Assembly (NCBI GenBank): GCA_009776385.1
Contig: WRFT01000117.1
Location: forward strand, 1-5,939
Source: Clostridia bacterium
GTDB lineage: Bacteria > Bacillota > Clostridia > Christensenellales > Aristaeellaceae
Direction of reading: 5' to 3'
Length of the DNA stretch: 5,939 nucleotides
Shown here: positions 1 to 5,808 of the stretch, piece by piece
Layout: each line of letters opens with the position of its first letter
Numbering within the stretch: the stretch's first letter is position 1
Notes under the pieces: generated by a model
The model's database searches: none
Seen by the model: the letters and a program-made list of their open reading frames with translations, nothing else
Told to the model about the DNA's origin: nothing
Position numbers and translations under genes: made by a program

Positions 1-519
1 GCCCAGCAGTTCATTTTGGAAGACGTACCCACCGTCATGAGTGAGTACGAAGGCAAGAAGGTTGCTTTCTTCAGCACCAACTGCGGCATGCAGGAAGCGC
101 TGCAAATTGCTATCCTCAATCAGCCGAACGCCCTGTATCCCATGCCCTGCTGCCCCAGCCCGTATCACGGCTATCCGGCATCCATGGGCATTGCGGTTAA
201 CGAAGACGAGTGGGGCGATTTTGCCGGTTACCTGTCGAAGGTCGCCGAAGTGCTGGCAGAGAATAACGCTCTGAGCCGCTTCTCCACCTGGCCCATCCCC
301 CTGAACATGGCCATGATTCAAGCCAGCTTCGCTTACGCGGTGGAATGGATTAAAGAAGACGGCGCGCGCACCGACATGGCAAAAATGCAGGATTGTCTGG
401 AAGAAGTTACCGGCACACCCGTCAATCTGTCCAACTGGGTGCTTGCCGATGGTACGGTTCTTGACAATTACATCATGATTCTCATTGGCAATGTGGACTA
501 TAACGAGTACAAAAAATAA
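1..519 (+). CDS. DUF3798-type periplasmic-binding-like receptor of an ABC importer (C-terminal part; 5' end outside window)
   Basis: The frame is open from base 1 and ends at TAA 517-519, leaving 172 visible residues. The start, and any lipoprotein signal, lie upstream. The visible part has alternating beta/alpha character (GKKVAFFSTNCGMQEAL at 18-34) as in the second lobe of a periplasmic-binding-protein fold. It also has a distinctive PMPCCPSPYHGYPASMGI stretch (47-64) with a vicinal Cys pair at 50-51 and another Cys at 28. From memory this pattern fits DUF3798 (PF12683), an uncharacterised family near sugar-type ABC transporters in Clostridia; I could not run a search. Its place directly before an ATPase and two permeases supports a role as the extracytoplasmic solute receptor. 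The ligand is unknown. An alternative is a cytoplasmic sensor of the same fold; the missing N-terminus would decide. Confidence 0.65.
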   Translation, partial: AQQFILEDVPTVMSEYEGKKVAFFSTNCGMQEALQIAILNQPNALYPMPCCPSPYHGYPASMGIAVNEDEWGDFAGYLSKVAEVLAENNALSRFSTWPIPLNMAMIQASFAYAVEWIKEDGARTDMAKMQDCLEEVTGTPVNLSNWVLADGTVLDNYIMILIGNVDYNEYKK

Positions 520-540
520 GCACAGGTAAGTCCTGGGACA

Positions 541-573
541 AACCCGCCCGGATGATTCTCATTCGGGCGGGTT
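541..573 (+). promoter_or_regulatory. Intercistronic stem-loop between receptor and ATPase genes
   Basis: AACCCGCCCG (541-550) pairs perfectly with CGGGCGGGTT (564-573). Three more inner pairs (G551-T563 wobble, A552-T562, T553-A561) leave a 7-base loop. It follows the receptor stop by 21 bases. It is not followed by a T-tract (GTGCCG comes next), so it does not look like a full intrinsic terminator. In importer operons such hairpins often protect the receptor mRNA from 3' decay or partly attenuate the downstream genes, giving excess receptor over membrane subunits. That role is inferred here. Confidence 0.6.
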
Positions 574-592
574 GTGCCGTATAGACGGCAAG

Positions 593-601
593 AGAGAGGG
601 G
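593..601 (+). promoter_or_regulatory. Ribosome binding site that fixes the ATPase start at TTG 611
   Basis: AGAGAGGGG ends 9 bases before TTG 611. The more upstream in-frame TTG at 572 lies in the hairpin's 3' arm with no ribosome binding site, and the extra residues it would add do not resemble the family N-terminus. From TTG 611 the protein reads MGAECVLEFKNITKRYG, the usual short lead-in of the ABC domain. Confidence 0.6.
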
Positions 602-610
602 ATCGCTGCA

Positions 611-2647
611 TTGGGTGCTGAATGCGTATTGGAATTTAAGAACATAACAAAGAGATACGGCACGAACACAGTGCTGCATGACGTGAGTTTGTCCGTCAAG
701 CCGGGTGAGATTCATGCCCTGTTGGGAGAGAACGGCGCGGGTAAATCGACGCTGATGAATGTCCTGTTCGGCATGCCTGTTATACATGAATCCGGCGGCT
801 TTTCGGGTGAGGTATTCATTGACGGCAACAGCGTTGTTGTCATGTCACCCCATGACGCGATGGCCAAGGGCATCGGCATGGTGCATCAGGAGTTCATGCT
901 CATCCCCGGCTTTAGCATTACCGAAAACATCAAGCTCAACCGGGAAATCACCCATCGAAACCCCGTCAGCGCCGTGCTGGGCGACAACTTGGAGCTGATG
1001 GACATGCCCGCTATGCGCAGGGATGCCCGCAAAGCCTTGGACAGTGTGGGTATGAAGAGCCTGGACGAGCTGGCTTTGGTGAAGGGCCTGCCCGTGGGGT
1101 ATATGCAGTTTGTAGAAATCGCTCGGGAAATTGACAAGACGGGCATTAAGATACTGGTCTTTGACGAGCCGACTGCCGTGCTTACCGAGTCTGAGGCAAA
1201 GCTGCTGATGGAGGTCATGCGTTCCATCGCTGAAAGCGGTATCGCCATCATCTTTATCACCCACAGGCTGGACGAGGTGCTGACTGTGGCGGATACGGTT
1301 ACCGTGCTGCGGGACGGCAAGCTGGCGGCTACCCGTCAGGTGCAAGAGACCTCCCTTATCGAACTGGCATCCCTCATGATCGGGCGTACCGGCAGCGAAA
1401 GCGTTGTCGATTTGCCGCCGCGCGAAGAGGCGCTTACAGGCAAAATTGCCCTGAAGGCAAACGATTTGTTTGTGGAAATGCCGGGCGAGATGGTCAAAGG
1501 CGCGTCTTTTGAGGTGCGGGAGGGCGAGATATTCGGTATCGGCGGGTTGGCGGGTCAAGGAAAGGTCGGCATACCTAACGGTATTCTGGGTACTTTCCCG
1601 GCTTCCGGGCAGGTTGAGCTGTTTGGGGAACCGCTGCCTTTAAACGATGTGCGCGCCACCCTTTCCAAGGGCGTGGCCATGCTCAGCGAGGACAGGCGCG
1701 GCGTAGGCCTTCTGCTGGATCAGTCCATAGAGGACAACATCGTCTTTAGCGCCATGCAGGTTCATAGACGGTTTTTGAAGGGCTTGCTTCCGCGGGTCAA
1801 GGCCGCTCCCCCGGGTAAGGTTCTGCGCTCGGCCGTGTGGGCATTGTCGGTTGTATTGGTTTTAGCGGGTTTTTTCGGACTGACCCGGTACCAGCTTGCC
1901 TTTAACAGGTCGGCGGCGGTCAAGGCGTATATCGCCTTTCAAAAACAAGCGACGGCTGTCGTGGGGGAGGCCGACATCATCATAGAGGACACCGCTTCCT
2001 CGGCGGACGATGTCGTACTGCCTTCGGGCGGCGCAGCCGCGGCCTTGGAGGAAGAAGAAGCGGAGCCCGTTGTATCCGTGTTCCTATCGGAAAAGGCGGC
2101 GGACACCCTTACGCCCGGGGAGAAAATCCTCCTGTTTTTTGCCAACAGCGCGTGGGCCTTTCTGGCTGCCGGGCTGCTGCTGGCGGCCGCCATGTATGCC
2201 TATCAGTGCATGATTAAGGGCTCGGTCACCTTAAAGGATACCTCCGGCATCCGCGCTCTATCCAAACAGATGATTCATGACCTGGATATCCGTTGTACCG
2301 GAAGCGGGCAGCTGGTGGGTACGCTGTCGGGCGGCAATCAGCAAAAGGTATGTATCGCCCGCGTGCTGGCGCTGACGCCCAAATTCCTATTCGTATCCGA
2401 ACCCACACGGGGCATCGACATCGGCGCGAAACGCTTGGTGCTTGAAACACTGGTGCGGCTCAACCGCGAGCAGAAGCTGACCATTGTGATGGTTAGTTCC
2501 GAATTGCTGGAACTGCGTTCCATTTGCGACCGGATCGCCATTGTGGCGGGGGGCAAAGTAGCGGGCGTGTTTGAACCGAACGCAAACGACGCAGACATCG
2601 GGCTGGCTATGAGCGGAATAACCCCTGAAAGGAGTGGTGCCGTATGA
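611..2647 (+). CDS. Double-NBD ABC importer ATPase (sugar/nucleoside type) with a two-helix membrane insertion in NBD2
   Basis: This ATP-hydrolysing subunit powers uptake through the two permeases encoded next; it has 678 residues from TTG 611. NBD1: Walker A GENGAGKST (39-47), Q-loop Gln93, signature-position LPVGYMQ (160-166), Walker B ILVFDEPT with Asp185/Glu186, H-loop His218. NBD2: Walker A-like GLAGQGKVG (312-320; Lys318 kept, Val for Ser/Thr), SEDRRGVGLLLDQSIEDNI (about 359-377), canonical signature LSGGNQQK (572-579), Walker B with Ser596 for Asp, then Glu597 and PTRGID, and Ser-Ser-Glu in place of the H-loop His, as is usual in this family. RbsA/MglA/NupO-type proteins have about 500 residues; the excess is a block at about 390-541 with two transmembrane helices. 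The NBD1 motifs (GMVHQEFML, FDEPTAVLT) recall nucleoside-type ATPases, while SEPTRGIDIGAK recalls the sugar type, so the substrate class stays open. The stop overlaps the next start as ATGA. Confidence 0.9.
   Translation: MGAECVLEFKNITKRYGTNTVLHDVSLSVKPGEIHALLGENGAGKSTLMNVLFGMPVIHESGGFSGEVFIDGNSVVVMSPHDAMAKGIGMVHQEFMLIPGFSITENIKLNREITHRNPVSAVLGDNLELMDMPAMRRDARKALDSVGMKSLDELALVKGLPVGYMQFVEIAREIDKTGIKILVFDEPTAVLTESEAKLLMEVMRSIAESGIAIIFITHRLDEVLTVADTVTVLRDGKLAATRQVQETSLIELASLMIGRTGSESVVDLPPREEALTGKIALKANDLFVEMPGEMVKGASFEVREGEIFGIGGLAGQGKVGIPNGILGTFPASGQVELFGEPLPLNDVRATLSKGVAMLSEDRRGVGLLLDQSIEDNIVFSAMQVHRRFLKGLLPRVKAAPPGKVLRSAVWALSVVLVLAGFFGLTRYQLAFNRSAAVKAYIAFQKQATAVVGEADIIIEDTASSADDVVLPSGGAAAALEEEEAEPVVSVFLSEKAADTLTPGEKILLFFANSAWAFLAAGLLLAAAMYAYQCMIKGSVTLKDTSGIRALSKQMIHDLDIRCTGSGQLVGTLSGGNQQKVCIARVLALTPKFLFVSEPTRGIDIGAKRLVLETLVRLNREQKLTIVMVSSELLELRSICDRIAIVAGGKVAGVFEPNANDADIGLAMSGITPERSGAV
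1778..2233 (+). other. Inserted segment in NBD2: TM helix, acidic loop, TM helix
   Basis: This region of the ATPase (about residues 390-541) sits in the helical subdomain between SIEDNIVFSAMQVHRRF and the NBD2 signature motif, where RbsA-type proteins have only a short helix-loop. It begins basic (KGLLPRVKAAPPGKVLR). Helix 1 is about 404-424 (rich in V, L, A, F). Then come about 80 residues with an acidic run at 480-485 and an Ala-rich part, then helix 2 at about 506-532 (ILLFFANSAWAFLAAGLLLA). A short KGSVTLKDTSG tail leads back into the NBD. The basic flank and acidic loop obey the positive-inside rule with the loop outside the cell. The frame is intact on both sides. I recognise no named domain in the loop. 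Confidence 0.75.
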
Positions 2648-3723
2648 CCCAGGACGCGGCGGAGAATAAATCTTCCATTGGCAGTTCCGTAAAAAAGGCA
2701 TTGGCTAAAGCGGGCATAACGCGGTTGATTATCTTCACGTTTTTCATCGTGCTTTGCATCATGGCCGACGCGGCGGGTATCTCGGTCCCTTCCATGCTGG
2801 GGTTTACCGTCAAACGCGCCGGTATGTACGGCGTCATGGCATTGGCGATGCTGCCGGCCATACAATGCGGTATCGGGCTAAACCTGGGTATGACATTGGG
2901 GGTGCTTGCCGGGTTGGTATCCACCCTTCTGTGCATTGAGTACGGCCTGACGGGATGGCCGGCGTTTCTGTTCTCGGCCATTCTGGGCAGCGTGATAGCC
3001 CTGCCCGTTGGGTATTTGTACGGTAAGCTGCTTAATAAACTGAAGGGCAGCGAGATGACGGTTTCCACCTATGTCGGTTTCTCCATCGTGTCCCTGCTAT
3101 GCGTGGGCTGGATGCTGTTCCCCTTTAAAAACAACGCGCTCACCTATGCCCTGGGGCCGGGCCTTCGCCCGACACATAACATGAATACCTCCTATGGGGC
3201 GCTACTAAACAATTTTATGGCGTTTAGGATTGGTAAAATGACCATTCCAACGGGAATGGTGGCCTTTTTCCTGCTGTGCTGCTTTGGTATGTGGCTTTTC
3301 TCCCGCTCCAAGACGGGCACGGCGATGATTGCCGCGGGCTCCAACCCCCGTTTCGCCGAGGCGGCGGGCATTAACGTGGACCAGATGCGCATGATAGGCA
3401 CCATACTCTCGACGGTCATCGCCGCGGTGGGTATTGTGGTGTACCAGCAGGGTTATGGTTTCTTGCAGTTGTATCAGGCGCCGCGGCAAATGGGGTTCAT
3501 CGCGGCCAGCGCCATCCTCATCGGGGGCGCCAGCGTGACAAAGGCGAAGGTGTCCCATGTCATCATCGGCGTGACCTTGTTCCAGGGGCTTCTGACACTG
3601 GGCATACAGGTAGCCAATAAATATGTGCCGGGAGGCGGAATGGCCGAGGCCTTCCGCATTATCATCTCCAACGGCATTATACTCTACGCCCTTGCCACGT
3701 CAGGAGGTGCTTCCCGTGAATAA
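2644..3723 (+). CDS. ABC importer permease 1, BPD_transp_2 superfamily (RbsC/NupP-like)
   Basis: Inner-membrane channel subunit of 359 residues, close to the usual 320-350 for the family. Its ATG lies in the ATGA overlap with the ATPase stop, and AAAGGAG (2628-2634) is 9 bases upstream. A polar N-terminus of about 24 residues precedes about 8-10 hydrophobic segments (roughly 26-43, 61-79, 82-98, 105-127, 139-160, 202-219, 249-268, 284-296, 304-323, 336-351). GKLLNKLKGSEMTVST (about 127-142) corresponds to the cytoplasmic stretch that contacts the ATPase in this superfamily. EAAGINVDQMRMIGTILST (239-257) is the conserved GINV motif region. It aligns by eye with the downstream permease at both motifs, so the two probably form the heterodimeric channel. 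The C-terminus overlaps the start of the next gene by 8 bases. The substrate cannot be read from the sequence. Confidence 0.9.
   Translation: MTQDAAENKSSIGSSVKKALAKAGITRLIIFTFFIVLCIMADAAGISVPSMLGFTVKRAGMYGVMALAMLPAIQCGIGLNLGMTLGVLAGLVSTLLCIEYGLTGWPAFLFSAILGSVIALPVGYLYGKLLNKLKGSEMTVSTYVGFSIVSLLCVGWMLFPFKNNALTYALGPGLRPTHNMNTSYGALLNNFMAFRIGKMTIPTGMVAFFLLCCFGMWLFSRSKTGTAMIAAGSNPRFAEAAGINVDQMRMIGTILSTVIAAVGIVVYQQGYGFLQLYQAPRQMGFIAASAILIGGASVTKAKVSHVIIGVTLFQGLLTLGIQVANKYVPGGGMAEAFRIIISNGIILYALATSGGASRE
3702..3709 (+). promoter_or_regulatory. Ribosome binding site that fixes the permease 2 start at GTG 3716
   Basis: AGGAGGTG is nearly a perfect anti-16S match and lies 6 bases before GTG 3716. The reading frame is open further upstream (to an ATG at 3623), but those 31 extra residues would be translated from inside permease 1 in another frame and do not look like membrane protein. 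Confidence 0.8.
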
Positions 3724-5086
3724 GACAGGCAAATCGTTCCACTTCGGCACGTGGCTGCGAGACAACGCGGTGATGCTGACATTCGTCCTTTTAACCATTG
3801 CCGCGATTCCCCTTTCCGCCATGAAGCTGACCACCATCTTCTTTGAGCTGGCAAGCCGCATCAGCCGAAACGCCTTCTTGATTTTGGCGCTCATATTACC
3901 CATTGTGGCCGGTATGGGCATCAACTTTGCCATAACCATTGGCGCGATGGGTGCGCAGATCGCGTTGCTGTTAACGCTTAACTGGCAGATTCCGGGTTTT
4001 TCCGGCATTGCTACCGCCGCGGCCATGACGGTTCCGCTGGCAGGCTTTTTCGGTTATCTGGTGGGGAAACTGCTTAACCGTATGAAGGGCCAGGAAATGA
4101 TAGGCTCCATGATTTTGGGTTATTTCGCCAACGGGCTGTACCAGGTTTTGTTCCTTTTCGTGTTTGGCCAGCTGATACCCATCGCCAACCGCGACCTGAC
4201 CATTCTGGGGGGTAAGACGGGCATTTCCAACACCTTGGATTTAAACAAGGGCGTTTACGCGGTGAAGGGCGGTTTGGATAACCTATGGAAGCTGCCGTTC
4301 GGCGATGCGCTGTACATCGCCTCCGGTGTGGTGCTGTTTTTTATGCTGATCACGATGATTGATATGTCGCGGATTCCGTTTCTTAAAAAGTCGAAACTCG
4401 CCCAACCTGACGATAATGCCATTCTGGTTGAGGATAAGAGTATCGCGTATAAACTAAAGCGCAGGTTGCCCATCGCCATTATATTTATTGCGGCTTGCGC
4501 CGTTTATCAGATTCCCGTGGTTGCTCAACAGTTTATGATGGTACGCGTGCCCATGGTTACGGCCATCTGCATCGCGCTGCTGGGACTGTTTAACGTGGTC
4601 ATCATGAGGACCCGGTTGGGCCAGCGGTTCCGCGCCGTCGGGCAAAGCCAAACGGTGGCCAACGCCGCCGGCATTAACGTCAACCGTACACGGTTGATTG
4701 CCATCATTCTTTCCACCATCTTCGCGGGCTGGGGCCAGCTGATATATCTGCAGAGCTTGGGCATCATGCAGACCTATGCGGCCCATGAATCCATAGGGCT
4801 TTACGCGGGCGCGGCCATACTGGTGGGCGGCGCGACCATTGTACGCGCCACGAACGGCCAGGCCATTCTGGGCTGTGTTCTGTTTCATGTATTGTTTGTC
4901 GTGGCTCCCAAGGTGGGCGTCAATGTGTTTGGCGACGCGGCTATCGGTGAGTTCTTCCGCGTGTTTGTGTCCTTTGGTGTTATCGCCCTTGCGCTGGTTC
5001 TGCACGGCCTGCGCAATCGTCCGTATAAGCCGAGGGATCTGCGCAACGAAGCGGGCATCCCCGCCGCGCCCAAACCCGCAAAATAG
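3716..5086 (+). CDS. ABC importer permease 2, BPD_transp_2 superfamily, with an extra two-helix insertion
   Basis: Second channel subunit, 456 residues from GTG 3716; the start overlaps the permease 1 stop (GTGAATAA). It is a paralogue of permease 1: GKLLNRMKGQEMIGSMILG (117-135) matches the ATPase-contact stretch, and ANAAGINVNRTRLIAIILSTIFAGWG (from about 315) matches the GINV region. Downstream, AGAAILVGGATIVRAT parallels ASAILIGGASVTKAK. It is about 100 residues longer than its partner. The excess is mainly at about 199-270: a hydrophobic helix (199-217), a charged loop (SRIPFLKKSKLAQPDDN to YKLKRR, 218-250) and another helix (251-270). This leaves the overall topology unchanged. The tail is Pro/Ala/Lys-rich (RPYKPRDLRNEAGIPAAPKPAK). 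It is the last gene of the operon, with a terminator 18 bases after the stop. Confidence 0.9.
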   Translation: MNKTGKSFHFGTWLRDNAVMLTFVLLTIAAIPLSAMKLTTIFFELASRISRNAFLILALILPIVAGMGINFAITIGAMGAQIALLLTLNWQIPGFSGIATAAAMTVPLAGFFGYLVGKLLNRMKGQEMIGSMILGYFANGLYQVLFLFVFGQLIPIANRDLTILGGKTGISNTLDLNKGVYAVKGGLDNLWKLPFGDALYIASGVVLFFMLITMIDMSRIPFLKKSKLAQPDDNAILVEDKSIAYKLKRRLPIAIIFIAACAVYQIPVVAQQFMMVRVPMVTAICIALLGLFNVVIMRTRLGQRFRAVGQSQTVANAAGINVNRTRLIAIILSTIFAGWGQLIYLQSLGIMQTYAAHESIGLYAGAAILVGGATIVRATNGQAILGCVLFHVLFVVAPKVGVNVFGDAAIGEFFRVFVSFGVIALALVLHGLRNRPYKPRDLRNEAGIPAAPKPAK

Positions 5087-5103
5087 ATCCGGAAAGGTAA
5101 AAC

Positions 5104-5138
5104 AAAAAGACGTATCGGGAAGCCGGTACGTCTTTTTT
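5104..5138. terminator. Bidirectional intrinsic terminator between convergent operons
   Basis: GACGTATCGG (5109-5118) pairs with CCGGTACGTC (5123-5132), one pair being a T-G wobble, around a 4-base GAAG loop. It has A5 on the left (5104-5108) and T6 on the right (5133-5138). Read on +, it ends the transporter operon with a U-tract. Read on -, the left A-tract becomes a U-tract that ends the rubredoxin/desulfoferrodoxin operon, whose stop codon (5137-5139) lies in the right arm. Confidence 0.9.
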
Positions 5139-5520
5139 ATATCTCAGTTTTCCATAACCCATGGAGGTTGCAATAGGCATAAACAGCCTGGGGTATATCG
5201 TTTTCAAAACGGAACGCCGCGTGCGGCTCCTCCCCCGCGCTTAAACAGCGCCGCTGGCCGCCATGCTGTGTTTGCACGAAGATAAAGGTAATATGATGCG
5301 CTTCCTCCATAGGATGCGGAGCGCTGCCGACCCGAACATCCATGATGCCTTCTTTTATAACGACAGACGGCAGATGCTTTTCAAAGCTCGCCTCCACCGT
5401 GTTGGGCACAAGCTCCGTCATACGCTCGCCGCAGCACTGCAGGGGTACCCGCGCATCCAAGATGATACCCGTTAGGTTACCGCAATGCTCGCATACAAAA
5501 AACCTTTGATCAGCGCGCAT
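5137..5520 (-). CDS. dfx: Desulfoferrodoxin (superoxide reductase, 2Fe type)
   Basis: Cytoplasmic non-haem iron enzyme of 127 residues that reduces superoxide to hydrogen peroxide without making oxygen, as anaerobes do. The N-terminal desulforedoxin-like domain has all four Cys of the FeS4 centre (Cys10, Cys13, Cys29, Cys30; FFVCEHCGN and LQCCGERM). The catalytic domain keeps the full Fe(His)4Cys set: His49 in EKHLP, His69 in GSAPHPM, His75, Cys117 and His120 in YCNLHGLWK. Glu47 and Lys48, which act near the open iron site, are also present. Length and motif spacing match classical desulfoferrodoxins. The start ATG (5518-5520) has GAAAGGGG 7 bases upstream, abutting the rubredoxin stop. It lies 15 bases after the rubredoxin gene in the same operon; rubredoxin is the known electron donor to this enzyme family. 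Confidence 0.97.
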   Translation of the reverse strand: MRADQRFFVCEHCGNLTGIILDARVPLQCCGERMTELVPNTVEASFEKHLPSVVIKEGIMDVRVGSAPHPMEEAHHITFIFVQTQHGGQRRCLSAGEEPHAAFRFENDIPQAVYAYCNLHGLWKTEI

Positions 5521-5535
5521 GAAGACGCCCCTTTC

Positions 5536-5691
5536 TTACATTTTAGTAAACCCGTCTTTCCCCATGCCGCAAAGGGGACAGATGAAATCCTCGGGGATAT
5601 CTTCCCATTTCGTACCGGGCGCAATACCGTCATCCGGGATGCCCGCCGCCTCGTTATACACATACCCGCAAAGACATTCATAGCGTTCCAT
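5536..5691 (-). CDS. rub: Rubredoxin with a CxCG first knuckle
   Basis: Small cytoplasmic FeS4 electron carrier of 51 residues, likely donating electrons to the superoxide reductase encoded next. It has the core rubredoxin pattern: GYVYNEAAGIPDDGIAPGTKWEDIPEDFICPLCG. The second metal knuckle is normal (Cys38, Cys41 in CPLCG). The first reads Cys6-Leu-Cys8-Gly, one residue shorter than the usual CxxCG. ATG 5691 is chosen because GGGAGG lies 7 bases upstream and the length matches the family. An in-frame extension up to 5829 exists, but it crosses the promoter and lacks rubredoxin-like sequence. The identification is firm despite the altered knuckle. Confidence 0.95.
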   Translation of the reverse strand: MERYECLCGYVYNEAAGIPDDGIAPGTKWEDIPEDFICPLCGMGKDGFTKM

Positions 5692-5728
5692 TTTCTCGCC
5701 TCCCATGATCATTTTGTTTCTATGTGGA

Positions 5729-5757
5729 ATTTTAGCCGCGCGCCCGCCTCCTGTCAA
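5729..5757 (-). promoter_or_regulatory. Sigma-A-type promoter of the rubredoxin-desulfoferrodoxin operon
   Basis: On the - strand, TTGACA (5757-5752) is separated by exactly 17 bases from TAAAAT (5734-5729). This gives a perfect -35 and a 5/6 -10. The expected start of transcription is near 5722, leaving a leader of about 30 bases that includes the rubredoxin ribosome binding site. The GC-rich spacer is unusual for a Clostridia-like promoter. Confidence 0.8.
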
Positions 5758-5781
5758 TGACATCCTACAGTGGCTGACAGG
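5750..5781. promoter_or_regulatory. Dyad overlapping the -35 of the rubredoxin promoter (possible operator)
   Basis: CCTGTCA (5750-5756) and TGACAGG (5775-5781) form a 7-base inverted repeat with 18 bases between. A tighter palindrome, TGTCA-A-TGACA (5752-5762), sits within it and covers the -35 hexamer. The position suits a repressor site. It does not look like a PerR or Fur box, and the regulator is unknown. Part of the symmetry is supplied by the -35 itself, so chance is possible. Confidence 0.4.
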
Positions 5782-5808
5782 CTGTATTTCTCTAACCGGA
5801 AGGTGCGG

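Noticed and set aside
541..573. Intrinsic terminator ending the operon after the receptor gene
   Set aside because: There is no T-tract after the stem, and the downstream genes clearly belong to the same importer and have no obvious promoter of their own.
572..610. Upstream TTG 572 as the ATPase start
   Set aside because: The codon lies in the 3' arm of the intercistronic hairpin without a ribosome binding site; TTG 611 has AGAGAGGGG at good spacing.
845..1558. Long - strand open frame (237 codons) opposite the ATPase gene
   Set aside because: It lies antisense to well-conserved NBD1 coding sequence, its translation is rich in His and Gln without domain features, and it has no convincing ribosome binding site.
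1778..2233. ATPase gene as a pseudogene disrupted by an inserted element
   Set aside because: The frame is continuous, there are no inverted ends or target duplications, NBD motifs resume correctly after the block, and the block itself has ordered membrane topology.
2338..2865. - strand open frame (175 codons) across the ATPase/permease 1 junction
   Set aside because: It is antisense to the NBD2 signature region and the permease start, its composition is low in hydrophobic order, and it matches nothing recognisable.
4454..5005. - strand open frame (183 codons) opposite permease 2
   Set aside because: It is a shadow of conserved membrane-protein codons; the translation is His/Gln/Asn-rich, typical of antisense frames in GC-rich genes.
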